Of a stretch of 64,000 nucleotides of DNA, positions 16,829 through 25,119 are shown piece by piece (within the stretch, counting starts at the first letter, position 1; every line of letters starts with the position of its first letter). The stretch spans positions 1,178,001 to 1,242,000 of the forward strand of contig NZ_CP031969.1 in the NCBI RefSeq assembly GCF_003443735.1, given 5' to 3'. The position numbers and the translations under genes are program-made. The stretch is from Streptomyces sp. CC0208. Lineage in GTDB: Bacteria > Actinomycetota > Actinomycetes > Streptomycetales > Streptomycetaceae. The notes beneath the pieces are model-generated. The model had not been told where the DNA came from and searched no databases. It was given only the letters and a program-made list of their open reading frames with translations.

Positions 16829-17913
16829 AGAACCGGCGCGAGCCGACCGACCAGGAACTTGTCACGACCAACGGCACCCTGGCCCTGGTGAACCTGTCGG
16901 CCCAGATCGACGGCCTGGCCGCACCCGTACGCCGGGCGGCCTCGACCGCGCCACCCGCCGTCGCACAACAAGCGGCCCTGGCCGACCTCCTTACACTCCG
17001 CGGACACCTCCTGGGCCGCGTCGCCGACTACGAGCAAGCCGCACAGCTCTCCGAACACATGGTGTGGAACGCACCTGACGACCGTGCCGCCCTGCTGGCC
17101 CGAGCCCGGACCCGGGCGACCCTGCACCGGTTCGCCGCGGCCATGGCCGACCTCGACGCGGCACGCCGGGCCGGCGCGGCGCAGGCCACTCTGGACGCGG
17201 AACGGGCGGCGATCCTGCAAGCGGTCGGCTGCTACGCCGAAGCCCACTCCTTGCTGCGGAGCGCAGCCCTCCACCAGTCCGACTTCACGATGCTGTCGGC
17301 TCTCGCCGTGCTCCAGGCGGAACGCGGCGAGACCGCCGAGGCGGAGCACGTGTTCGACGAGGCGCGCGCCGCCTACCGGAGTGTCTCGCCCTTCCCGCTC
17401 GCCCAACTGGACTTCCGCCGCGGGGTGATGTGGCTGCACGAAGGTGACCTACCCACGGCTCGGTCCTGGTTCGACGCGGCCCGGCGCCGCGGGCCGGGCT
17501 ATGCCCCGGCGACCGGTCATCTCGCCGAGGTCGACCTGCTGCTGGGTGACCCCGAGACCGCTGTGACCCGCCTGCGCCCGCTGGCGGAGACGAGCGACGA
17601 CCCCGAGTACATCGCCCACCTCGCGCTTACCCTGCGAGCGGCAGGCCGCCACCAGGAGGCCCAACCGTGGCGGGACCGGGCAGCGAGACGCTACGAGGAA
17701 CTGGTGACACGCCACCCGGAGGCGTATGCCGACCACGCCGCCGACTTCTGGCTCATGGTCGGAGGTGATGTCGACCGAGGGCTCCAACTCGCCCTGCAGA
17801 CCATGGTCATGCGGCAGACAAGCCGCTCGTACGCGCTGGTCCGGCGCGCCCGCGAGGCTAGCGGCAGGCTGACCGATGCCTCCGGATCAAGAAGCCTTGC
17901 GAGTAGCATGTGA
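16825..17913 (+). CDS. Tetratricopeptide-repeat protein
   Basis: A 362-residue all-helical protein with repeating 34-residue TPR-like units, for example the stretches around LADLDAARRAGAAQATLDAE, AEHVFDEARAAYRSV and ARSWFDAARRRGPGYAPATG. There is no signal peptide. TPR proteins mediate protein-protein contacts. The start codon overlaps the DUF4331 stop by four bases, so its translation is probably coupled to a gene that is now frameshifted; this could reduce its expression. The last codons overlap the third copy of the TetR operator (17912-17926). Confidence 0.8.
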   Translation: MKNRREPTDQELVTTNGTLALVNLSAQIDGLAAPVRRAASTAPPAVAQQAALADLLTLRGHLLGRVADYEQAAQLSEHMVWNAPDDRAALLARARTRATLHRFAAAMADLDAARRAGAAQATLDAERAAILQAVGCYAEAHSLLRSAALHQSDFTMLSALAVLQAERGETAEAEHVFDEARAAYRSVSPFPLAQLDFRRGVMWLHEGDLPTARSWFDAARRRGPGYAPATGHLAEVDLLLGDPETAVTRLRPLAETSDDPEYIAHLALTLRAAGRHQEAQPWRDRAARRYEELVTRHPEAYADHAADFWLMVGGDVDRGLQLALQTMVMRQTSRSYALVRRAREASGRLTDASGSRSLASSM

Positions 17914-17927
17914 GGCAACTTGTCTCA
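17911..17927. promoter_or_regulatory. Third copy of the TGAGNCA-N3-TGNCTCA operator
   Basis: TGAGGCAACTTGTCTCA matches the two arms at 15548-15598 in spacing and symmetry. It overlaps the TPR stop codon and ends 15 bases before the TetR start codon, consistent with autoregulation. Confidence 0.65.
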
Positions 17928-17942
17928 CACGAAGGGCGGCGC

Positions 17943-18536
17943 ATGCGGGAGGAACGAGTGGATCCACGCCAGGTGCGCAGCCGCGAGGCCATGGTGGCCG
18001 CGGCCACCACGCTGCTCACCGAGGGCGGCCTGGACGCCGTCACGCACCAGGCGGTTGCCACCCGAGCCGGGGTCGGCCGGGCCACGGTGTACCGCCACTG
18101 GCCCGACGTGCTCGGTCTCCGTCTGGCGGCGCTGGAGGCAGGCATGCCGCCCCTGGCGCCGGCCCCCGAGGACGTGCGGGCGGCGTCAGGTGCTGAGCCG
18201 CGCGCCGAGCTGGTCCATTACCTGCGCCAGCTCGGCGAGCGGCTCGACGACGCCCAGGCCGGAGCCGTTCTCGCCGCCGTACTGGGCGGGGCACAGTACG
18301 ACGACGGGATGCAGCACCTCCGACAGACACTGCTGACCCAGATCGTGGACGCCCTGCGGCCCGCCATCACTGCGGCCGTCGACCGGGGGCGGCTGCGCGA
18401 TGACGTCACGGCCGAGACGTTCGCCATGACGGCTGTCGGCCCACTCGTCTACCAGCGTTTTCTTGTGGGCGCCCGGCTCGGTCACGACACGGTGGACGCG
18501 GTGGTGGATGCGGCACTACGGGCGTGGGCGCCGTAG
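17943..18536 (+). CDS. TetR-family regulator of the DUF4331/TPR unit
   Basis: A 197-residue TetR regulator with helix-turn-helix segment VTHQAVATRAGVGRATVYRHW (about residues 34-54). The ATG at 17943 was chosen because AAGGG lies seven bases upstream and the operator lies just before it; an earlier in-frame start at 17910 would put the operator inside the gene. It closes the three-gene unit. Matching operators in front of the DUF4331 gene and in front of this gene argue that it represses both. The ligand is unknown. Confidence 0.85.
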   Translation: MREERVDPRQVRSREAMVAAATTLLTEGGLDAVTHQAVATRAGVGRATVYRHWPDVLGLRLAALEAGMPPLAPAPEDVRAASGAEPRAELVHYLRQLGERLDDAQAGAVLAAVLGGAQYDDGMQHLRQTLLTQIVDALRPAITAAVDRGRLRDDVTAETFAMTAVGPLVYQRFLVGARLGHDTVDAVVDAALRAWAP

Positions 18537-19124
18537 CGATTCCGGTTCGACCCCACGACGTCGACGGCTCGCTCCCGCGGAATGGGCGGCGGTCACCATG
18601 ACCGTCCTGTGCGCCGGCGGCCCCCTCGGGACAGTCGGCGCACAAGCCGTGACAGGAGGCGCGCTCCTGCTCGCGCTCGTGGCCTTCCTGGCCGACCGGG
18701 GACGAGGCGTCTGGATCGTCGACCGCGCCCACGATCCTCAGAAGCCGTGTCCCAACGAACGTGATCCCTTGATTCCTGCTGGTCAGGCATGGTTTCGCTT
18801 GGGTTGAGGGAGGCATCGAACAGCCCTGACGGCCGCACGTTGGCCGCTTCGGCGGCAGTTTTCAGCGCTTAGAACGGTTCTTCAGTCGCCCCTGCCGCTG
18901 GTGGCGCAGCCGCTGCCGTATCCACACCGGCTCGGGTGTGGCGGACAGCGGACGACGGTGTTCATCTCGATCCGGCGAGAAGAGCGGAAGTTCGCAACTC
19001 GGCGAAACGCGAACCAGTCGACACCGGCACCAGCCGGGTCGGCGCCATGCCGCATGTTCGAAGGTCACGAAGGGGCCACGGTTCTCGGCGTGCTCCGAGA
19101 CAGCAACCTGCGAGCTGTTCATAA
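18537..19124 (+). other. Decayed stretch with a hydrophobic fragment
   Basis: No complete gene is supported. One plus-strand frame from 18598 gives a short hydrophobic stretch (GALLLALVAFLADRGRGV) with a poor context, possibly a remnant of a membrane protein. The lower-GC sequence around 18750-18810 stands out from its surroundings and could be an insertion-element edge, but I found no inverted repeats. It separates the TetR gene from the SalK-family remnant. Confidence 0.4.
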
Positions 19125-19506
19125 CCCGCGCCGGGGCGACGGACATCTGGCCGCCCTGATGTCCGCGGAGCTGGACGGTCTTGAGGCTCTGGTGACCCAC
19201 ACGGCGACGGGCCGGGGCATGACGCCGTCCTGGGTGTTCACCACGCGCGGGTGGACCCGCGAGGAGTGGGACGCGGCCGCCGGACGGCTCCGCGGGCGCG
19301 GACTTCTGGACGCCGACGGTGAGTTCACCGAGCGCGGGCTCGCCCTGCGGGAGGAGATCGAGGCGAAGACGGACCGGCTGGACCGGGCGCCGTACGAGCA
19401 CCTCGGGGCGGAGGGCGTACGACGGCTGACGGAGCTCGCGGTGGGGTTCGCGCGGGCCGCGACGGCCGCGGGGGCCTATCCCTCGGATCTGATCGGGAAG
19501 CGCTGA
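19125..19506 (+). pseudogene. C-terminal remnant of a SalK/SCO6745-family protein
   Basis: From about 19125 the frame shows GDGHLAALMSAELDGLEALV, then the RGWTREEWDAAAGRLRGRGL segment, and ends with LGAEGVRRLTELA. This matches, from memory, the C-terminal half of the about 280-residue SalK/SCO6745 family. The N-terminal half expected upstream is missing; the preceding codons are unrelated and lack a ribosome site. I therefore read it as a 5'-deleted gene. SalK-family proteins are of uncertain function. Confidence 0.65.
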
Positions 19507-19591
19507 TCTTCTGCGGGCCACGAAGATTGTCCGGCCGTTTCGGAGGTACCCGTCCCTTTCCCGGTCGTCGTGGCCGGGAGAGGAAAGGGGA

Positions 19592-19729
19592 ATGCACATG
19601 TTCCGCGCGATCGCAGACGTCCTGCGCCAGATCGGTGGCGCCATCGCCACCGTGGTGACCCTGCCCTTCCGGGCCGTGGCCCGGCTGTTCGGCGGCGCGT
19701 CCGGCTCCACGCGGAGCCGCAGGGCCTGA
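19592..19729 (+). CDS. LPFR-motif small protein
   Basis: A 45-residue protein beginning MHMFRAIADVLRQIGGAIAT and containing VVTLPFRAVARLFGG, the signature of the streptomycete 'LPFR motif small protein' family. It is amphipathic to hydrophobic with an Arg-rich end, so it is probably membrane-associated. AGGAAAGGGG precedes the start; translation may instead begin at the second Met (19598). Function is unknown. It lies alone between the SalK remnant and tex. Confidence 0.75.
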   Translation: MHMFRAIADVLRQIGGAIATVVTLPFRAVARLFGGASGSTRSRRA

Positions 19730-19823
19730 CGACCCCGGCCGGATGACCGCGCCCTGATCCCCGACTGTCGGTGCCGCCTGCCACAATTGCCGCGCAACCT
19801 CAGTGAGAAGGCGGTACGGGATC

Positions 19824-22190
19824 GTGACGACACCCGGGTCCAGCGGGTCCAGCAGCGCAGGGTCGATCGAAAGCAGGATCGCCGAGGAGCTCGGCGTACG
19901 GGAGCGGCAGGTGAAGGCTGCCGTGGAACTGCTCGACGGCGGTTCCACGGTTCCCTTCATCGCCCGCTACCGCAAGGAAGCGACCGAGATGCTCGACGAC
20001 GCGCAGTTGCGCACGCTCGAGGAGCGGTTGCGGTATCTGCGGGAGTTGGAGGAGCGGCGGACGGCGATCCTCGACTCGGTGCGCGAGCAGGGCAAGCTCA
20101 CCGAGGAGCTTCAGGCGCGGATCCTGGGCGCGGAGACCAAGGCGCGCCTGGAGGACATCTACCTGCCGTTCAAGCCGAAGCGCCGCACCAAGGCGCAGAT
20201 CGCGCGCGAGGCAGGTCTTGAGCCGCTGGCCGAGGGCCTGCTCGGGGACCCGGGTGTCGCTCCGCTCGCCGCGGCCGCCGCGTTCGTCGACGCCGACAAG
20301 GGCGTGCCCGACGCGCAGGCCGCGCTCGACGGCGCCCGGGCGATCCTCACCGAGCGCTTCTCGGAGGACGCCGACCTGATCGGCGAACTCCGCGAGCGCA
20401 TGTGGGTGCGGGGGCGACTGGCCGCCAAGGTGCGGGACGGCAAGGAGGAGGCGGGGGCCAAGTTCGCCGACTACTTCGACTTCGCCGAGCCCTTCACGAA
20501 CCTGCCCTCGCACCGCATCCTGGCGATGCTGCGCGGCGAGAAGGAGGAGGTCCTCGACCTCGTCCTGGAGCCCGAGGAGGCCACGGAAGGGCCTTCGTCG
20601 TACGAGGGCATCGTGGCCCACCGGTTCGGGATCGCCGACCGCGGCCGTCCCGGCGACAAGTGGCTGACGGACACCGTCCGCTGGGCCTGGCGGACCCGCA
20701 TCCTCGTGCACCTCGGCATCGACCTCAGGCTGCGGCTGCGGACGGCCGCCGAGGACGAGGCGGTCAACGTGTTCGCGGCCAACCTCCGCGACCTGCTGCT
20801 CGCCGCCCCGGCCGGCACGCGCGCGACGCTGGGCCTGGACCCCGGCTTCCGTACGGGCGTGAAGGTCGCCGTGGTCGACGCGACCGGCAAGGTCGTCGCC
20901 ACCGACGTCATCCACCCGCACGTCCCGGCCAACCGGTGGGACGAGGCGATCGCCAAGCTGGCCCGCCTCGCCAAGGAGCACGCGGTCGAGCTGATCGCGA
21001 TCGGCAACGGCACGGCGTCCCGCGAGACCGACAAGCTCGCCGGGGAACTCATCACCAAGCACCCGGAGCTGAAGCTCACCAAGGTGATGGTCTCCGAGGC
21101 GGGCGCCTCCGTGTACTCGGCCTCCGCGTTCGCCTCGCAGGAGCTGCCGGACATGGACGTGTCGCTGCGCGGCGCCGTCTCCATCGCGCGCCGGCTGCAG
21201 GACCCGCTGGCCGAGCTGGTGAAGATCGACCCGAAGTCGATCGGTGTCGGCCAGTACCAGCACGACCTGTCCGAGGTGAAGCTGTCGCGCTCCCTGGACG
21301 CGGTGGTCGAGGACTGTGTGAACGGCGTGGGAGTCGACGTCAACACCGCGTCCGCCCCGCTGCTCGCCCGGGTCTCCGGCATCACCTCCGGGCTGGCGGA
21401 GAACATCGTGTCGCACCGCGACGCGAACGGCCCCTTCAAGTCCCGCACCGAGCTGAAGAAGGTGGCACGGCTGGGCCCCAAGGCGTACGAGCAGTGCGCG
21501 GGCTTCCTGCGGATCCGGGGCGGCGACGACCCGCTGGACTCCTCCAGCGTCCACCCCGAGGCGTATCCGGTGGTGCGGCGCATGGTGAAGACCGCGGGGC
21601 AGGAAGTGGCCTCCCTCATCGGCAACACGGGGACGCTGCGCTCGCTTCGGCCGCAGGACTTCGTGGACGAGACCTTCGGTCTGCCCACGGTGACCGACAT
21701 CCTCAAGGAGCTGGAGAAGCCCGGGCGCGACCCGCGGCCCGCCTTCAAGACGGCGACCTTCAAGGAGGGCGTCGAGAAGATCTCCGACCTGTCCGCCGGG
21801 ATGGTGCTGGAGGGGGTCGTGACCAATGTGGCGGCGTTCGGGGCGTTCATCGACGTCGGTGTCCACCAGGACGGTCTGGCGCATGTCTCCGCGTTGTCGA
21901 AGACGTTCGTCAAGGATCCGCGGGATGTGGTCAAGCCAGGTGACATCGTCAAGGTGAAGGTGCTCGACGTCGACATTCCCCGGAAGCGGATCTCGTTGAC
22001 GCTGCGGCTGGACGACGAGGCGCAGGCGAAGCCCTCCGGTGGGGAGCGTCGTCAGCCGCAGCGCGGTGGACGGCCGCCTCAGCAGCGGCAGCAGCAACCG
22101 CAGCGGTCGGCGCCTGCTCCGGGCAACAGTGCGATGGCTGACGCGTTGCGCAAGGCGGGGCTGCTCAATCCGAAGAACGGCAAGCGCTAG
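19824..22190 (+). CDS. tex: Transcription accessory protein Tex (S1 RNA-binding)
   Basis: A 788-residue Tex protein with its domains in the usual order. First is an N-terminal HTH-like Tex region ([20 protein letters not shown]). Next comes a YqgF-like RNase H fold ([20 protein letters not shown]). Helix-hairpin-helix repeats follow ([20 protein letters not shown]). Last is the S1 domain ([20 protein letters not shown]) near residue 665, then a Gln/Arg-rich tail. Tex binds nucleic acid and influences transcription and stress tolerance in several bacteria. GTG at 19824 gives the usual family N-terminus; GTG at 19803 is possible but adds a basic stretch not expected in the family. A hairpin terminator follows. 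Confidence 0.93.
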   Translation: MTTPGSSGSSSAGSIESRIAEELGVRERQVKAAVELLDGGSTVPFIARYRKEATEMLDDAQLRTLEERLRYLRELEERRTAILDSVREQGKLTEELQARILGAETKARLEDIYLPFKPKRRTKAQIAREAGLEPLAEGLLGDPGVAPLAAAAAFVDADKGVPDAQAALDGARAILTERFSEDADLIGELRERMWVRGRLAAKVRDGKEEAGAKFADYFDFAEPFTNLPSHRILAMLRGEKEEVLDLVLEPEEATEGPSSYEGIVAHRFGIADRGRPGDKWLTDTVRWAWRTRILVHLGIDLRLRLRTAAEDEAVNVFAANLRDLLLAAPAGTRATLGLDPGFRTGVKVAVVDATGKVVATDVIHPHVPANRWDEAIAKLARLAKEHAVELIAIGNGTASRETDKLAGELITKHPELKLTKVMVSEAGASVYSASAFASQELPDMDVSLRGAVSIARRLQDPLAELVKIDPKSIGVGQYQHDLSEVKLSRSLDAVVEDCVNGVGVDVNTASAPLLARVSGITSGLAENIVSHRDANGPFKSRTELKKVARLGPKAYEQCAGFLRIRGGDDPLDSSSVHPEAYPVVRRMVKTAGQEVASLIGNTGTLRSLRPQDFVDETFGLPTVTDILKELEKPGRDPRPAFKTATFKEGVEKISDLSAGMVLEGVVTNVAAFGAFIDVGVHQDGLAHVSALSKTFVKDPRDVVKPGDIVKVKVLDVDIPRKRISLTLRLDDEAQAKPSGGERRQPQRGGRPPQQRQQQPQRSAPAPGNSAMADALRKAGLLNPKNGKR

Positions 22191-22200
22191 TACAGGTCGT

Positions 22201-22241
22201 GGGGAACTGCGGGTCCGTTGTGGCTGGTCGCGCAGTTCCCC
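22201..22241. terminator. Bidirectional hairpin terminator between tex and the ABC-F gene
   Basis: GGGGAACTGCG (22201-22211) pairs perfectly with CGCAGTTCCCC (22231-22241). It lies between convergent stop codons and resembles the GC-rich hairpins commonly found at Streptomyces gene ends. Confidence 0.75.
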
Positions 22242-22247
22242 GCGCCC

Positions 22248-23891
22248 CTAGGGGGTTTCCGTCACCTTGCCCGAGGAGACCTCCAGACGGCGGGTCACGT
22301 GCACCGCGTCCAGCATTCTGCGGTCGTGGGTGACCAGGAGCAGCGTGCCCTCGTAGGCGTCCAGAGCCGACTCCAGCTGTTCGATCGCCGGCAGGTCGAG
22401 GTGGTTGGTCGGCTCGTCCAGGACCAGGAGGTTGACGCCCCTGCCCTGGAGCAGCGCCAGCGCCGCCCTCGTCCGCTCCCCCGGGGACAACGTCGCGGCC
22501 GAGCGCGTGACGTGGTCGGACTTCAGGCCGAACTTGGCAAGCAGGGTGCGGACCTCTGCCGGTTCGGTGTCGGGGACGGCCGCGCAGAAGGCGTCCAGCA
22601 GGGACTCCTCGCCGTGGAACAGCTTGCGGGCCTGGTCGACCTCGCCGATCAGGACACCGGAGCCCAGGGAGGACTGGCCGGAGGTCAGCGGCACCCGGCC
22701 CAGCAGGGCGCCGAGCAGGGTGGACTTGCCGGCCCCGTTCGCGCCCGTGACGGCCACCCGGTCCGCCCAGTCGATCTGGAGGGACACCGGGCCCAGGACG
22801 AAGTCACCCTGGCGAACCTCAGCGTCCCGCAGGGTCGCGACGACCGCGCCCGAGCGGGGGGCCGACGCGATCTCCATGCGCAGTTCCCACTCCTTGCGCG
22901 GCTCGTCGACGACATCGAGGCGTTCGATCATGCGCTGGGTCTGGCGGGCCTTCGCGGCCTGCTTCTCGCTGGCCTCGCTGCGGAACTTGCGGCCGATCTT
23001 GTCGTTGTCGTTGTTCGCCTTGCGGCGGGCGTTCTTCACGCCCTTGTCCATCCACGAGCGCTGCATCTGCGCCCGGTCCTGGAGCGCGGACCGCTTGTCG
23101 GCGTACTCCTCGTAGTCGTCCCGGGCGTGCCGGCGGGCCACCTCGCGCTCCTCCAGGTAGGCCTCGTAGCCGCCGCCGTAGAGGGTGATCTGCTGCTGGG
23201 CCAGGTCGAGTTCGAGGACCTTGGTGACCGTGCGGGTGAGGAACTCGCGGTCGTGGCTGACGACCACCGTGCCGGCTCTGAGGCCCTTCACGAACCGCTC
23301 CAGACGTTCCAGGCCGTCCAGATCGAGGTCGTTGGTCGGCTCGTCGAGGAGGAAGAGGTCGTAGCGGGAGAGCAGCAGGGAGGCGAGGCCGGCTCGTGCC
23401 GCCTGGCCGCCCGACAAGGAGGTCATCGGCTGGTCCAGGTCGACCGCCAGGCCCAGCGAGTCGGTGACCTCCTCGGCCCGTTCGTCGAGGTCGGCGCCGC
23501 CGAGGTCCAGCCAGCGCTCCAGGCTGGTGGCGTAGGCGTCGTCGGCGCCCGGTGCCCCGTCGACCAGGGCCTGGGTCGCCTCGTCCATCACCCGCTGGGC
23601 CTCGGCGACTCCGGTGCGGCGGGCGAGGAACTCGCGCACGGTCTCCCCCGGGCGCCGCTCCGGCTCCTGCGGCAGGTGCCCGACGGTGGCCGTGGGCGGG
23701 GAGAGCCTGAGCTCCCCCTCCTCCGGCTCGAGCAGCCCCGCGAGCATCCTGAGCAGCGTGGACTTGCCCGCGCCGTTGGCCCCGACCAGGCCGATCACAT
23801 CTCCGGGCGCGACGACGAGGTCGAGCCCGCTGAACAGGGAACGGTCGCCGTGGCCGGCGGCGAGGTTCTTGGCGACGAGGGTGGCAGTCAT
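22248..23891 (-). CDS. ABC-F family ATPase, copy 1
   Basis: A 547-residue protein with two ABC ATPase domains and no membrane segments. Walker A GANGAGKSTLL occurs twice, the signatures are LSGGQAARAG and LSPGERTRAAL, and the Walker B motifs are FLLDEPTNDLDL and LVLDEPTNHLDL. The basic inter-domain linker (about residues 240-320, KNARRKANNDNDKIGRKF) is typical of ABC-F proteins, which act on the ribosome in translation or antibiotic protection. It is related to, but not the same subgroup as, the ABC-F at 47567. Whether it confers resistance cannot be told from motifs. Confidence 0.9.
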   Translation of the reverse strand: MTATLVAKNLAAGHGDRSLFSGLDLVVAPGDVIGLVGANGAGKSTLLRMLAGLLEPEEGELRLSPPTATVGHLPQEPERRPGETVREFLARRTGVAEAQRVMDEATQALVDGAPGADDAYATSLERWLDLGGADLDERAEEVTDSLGLAVDLDQPMTSLSGGQAARAGLASLLLSRYDLFLLDEPTNDLDLDGLERLERFVKGLRAGTVVVSHDREFLTRTVTKVLELDLAQQQITLYGGGYEAYLEEREVARRHARDDYEEYADKRSALQDRAQMQRSWMDKGVKNARRKANNDNDKIGRKFRSEASEKQAAKARQTQRMIERLDVVDEPRKEWELRMEIASAPRSGAVVATLRDAEVRQGDFVLGPVSLQIDWADRVAVTGANGAGKSTLLGALLGRVPLTSGQSSLGSGVLIGEVDQARKLFHGEESLLDAFCAAVPDTEPAEVRTLLAKFGLKSDHVTRSAATLSPGERTRAALALLQGRGVNLLVLDEPTNHLDLPAIEQLESALDAYEGTLLLVTHDRRMLDAVHVTRRLEVSSGKVTETP

Positions 23892-23940
23892 CAGACCGTC
23901 GATCCTAATGGCCGTGGCGGGGTACCAGGCGTCCCGGTAT

Positions 23941-24969
23941 TCAGTGGGCCATCGCCTCCACCAGAACGCTTCCCGAGGTCCGCGCCACCACGAACGATTC
24001 TCCCCGCACCGCCTTGGCGTCCAGGGCGATGCGGTGCCGGCCCGCTTCCAGGACGCCGTCGAAGACCTCCTGGGCGTGGGTGCGGTACAGCCGGTCGAGA
24101 CGGTACGCCGTCAGGCGCACCCGGCACGGTGAGGTGACCTCGACGCCGGCCTCGCCGTCGGCGGCCACCAGCCGGGTCAGCCGGCGCTGTTCGACGGGGC
24201 GGCGGTCCAGGGCGTGCTCTATCTGGGCCACGAGCAGCGGGACGATCGGAGCGAGGCCGTCGACGTAGGCCACGTCGACGCCCGCGCGTACGAAGGAACG
24301 GCGTACGGCGGCACGTTCCTCCTCGGTGACCGCGCGGCCGAAGGCCACGGCGCCGTAGCCGCGCAGTTCGTCGGCATGGACCTCACCGACCTCGTGGGTG
24401 ATGTCGGCGCCGATGCCGATGGTGCGCAGGGCGGCGGCGAGTTTGGCGAGGACGGCTACGCGGGCGCCGATGAGCAGGACGCGGCGGCGGGAGCCCTCCG
24501 AGTCGTCGGCGTCCCGGAGCAGGGAGCCGAGCGCCGTGCGGTACTGGGCGCCCTGGAAGCGGAACGGTCCGATGCCGTGGTAGCCGTTGAGCTGGAGGTC
24601 CACGGCCTCCGCGGTCTGCCAGGCGAAGTCGCGCCAGATGAAGTCGTCGCCGTCCCGCTCGATGACGGCGGTGACGGCACCGCAGCCGAGGTCCTCGCAC
24701 TCGGGGCAGCCGTAGATGACATGACGGCCGTTCGGAAGCGGGGCGTCCGTCTCGCCCAGCAGGCTGCGGACCTGGGCGGTGAAGATCGCGGGTGGGACGT
24801 CGGAGGCGAGTGGGGAGACGGCGTCGAGGTCGGAGAGCTGGAAGAGGAGCGGCCGGCCGTCGACGATGAAGTCCAGGAAGTCCCGGTGTACCTGGACGTC
24901 ACCGTTGGCGAGAACTCCACCGGCACGCATCGCCGGTGCCAGGCCGAAGGTCGCGTATGCGGCAGACAT
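23941..24969 (-). CDS. Conserved actinobacterial protein, unknown function
   Basis: A 342-residue protein without signal peptide. The first half contains a cysteine-rich YGCPECEDLGCGAVTAVIE (about residues 87-105) followed by FIWRDFAWQ. The middle segment RRRVLLIGARVAVLAKLAAAL resembles the first strand of a nucleotide-binding fold. Similar proteins are annotated loosely as oxidoreductases in Streptomyces; I do not recognise a firm family. ATG at 24969 has no clear ribosome site and could be leaderless. It lies 49 bases upstream of the ABC-F gene on the same strand. Confidence 0.6.
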   Translation of the reverse strand: MSAAYATFGLAPAMRAGGVLANGDVQVHRDFLDFIVDGRPLLFQLSDLDAVSPLASDVPPAIFTAQVRSLLGETDAPLPNGRHVIYGCPECEDLGCGAVTAVIERDGDDFIWRDFAWQTAEAVDLQLNGYHGIGPFRFQGAQYRTALGSLLRDADDSEGSRRRVLLIGARVAVLAKLAAALRTIGIGADITHEVGEVHADELRGYGAVAFGRAVTEEERAAVRRSFVRAGVDVAYVDGLAPIVPLLVAQIEHALDRRPVEQRRLTRLVAADGEAGVEVTSPCRVRLTAYRLDRLYRTHAQEVFDGVLEAGRHRIALDAKAVRGESFVVARTSGSVLVEAMAH

Positions 24970-25025
24970 GGTGTGAGTATTCCCGGCTTTGGGCCGGTCT
25001 GAGCACGGCATGGGGCATTCCGCTC

Positions 25026-25049
25026 ACGCCGGGCGGCGCGGCCCGGCGT
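25026..25049 (-). terminator. Hairpin downstream of the BCCT transporter
   Basis: ACGCCGGGC (25026-25034) pairs perfectly with GCCCGGCGT (25041-25049), with a six-base loop. It lies about 70 bases past the BCCT stop. Confidence 0.55.
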
Positions 25050-25119
25050 CAGCGGCGTACGCATGGCCGAAGGGGGGCCGGTCGGAGAGAGTGTGGGCTC
25101 CTCCCGACCTGCGCCGGAC

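Noticed and set aside
18463..18807. A possible small membrane protein after the TetR gene
   Set aside because: It starts inside the TetR gene; only a short hydrophobic stretch is suggestive and there is no ribosome site. Recorded only as part of a decayed region.
19800..22097. A 765-residue minus-strand frame opposite tex
   Set aside because: Tex domains are unambiguous on the plus strand; the antisense frame is a GC artefact.
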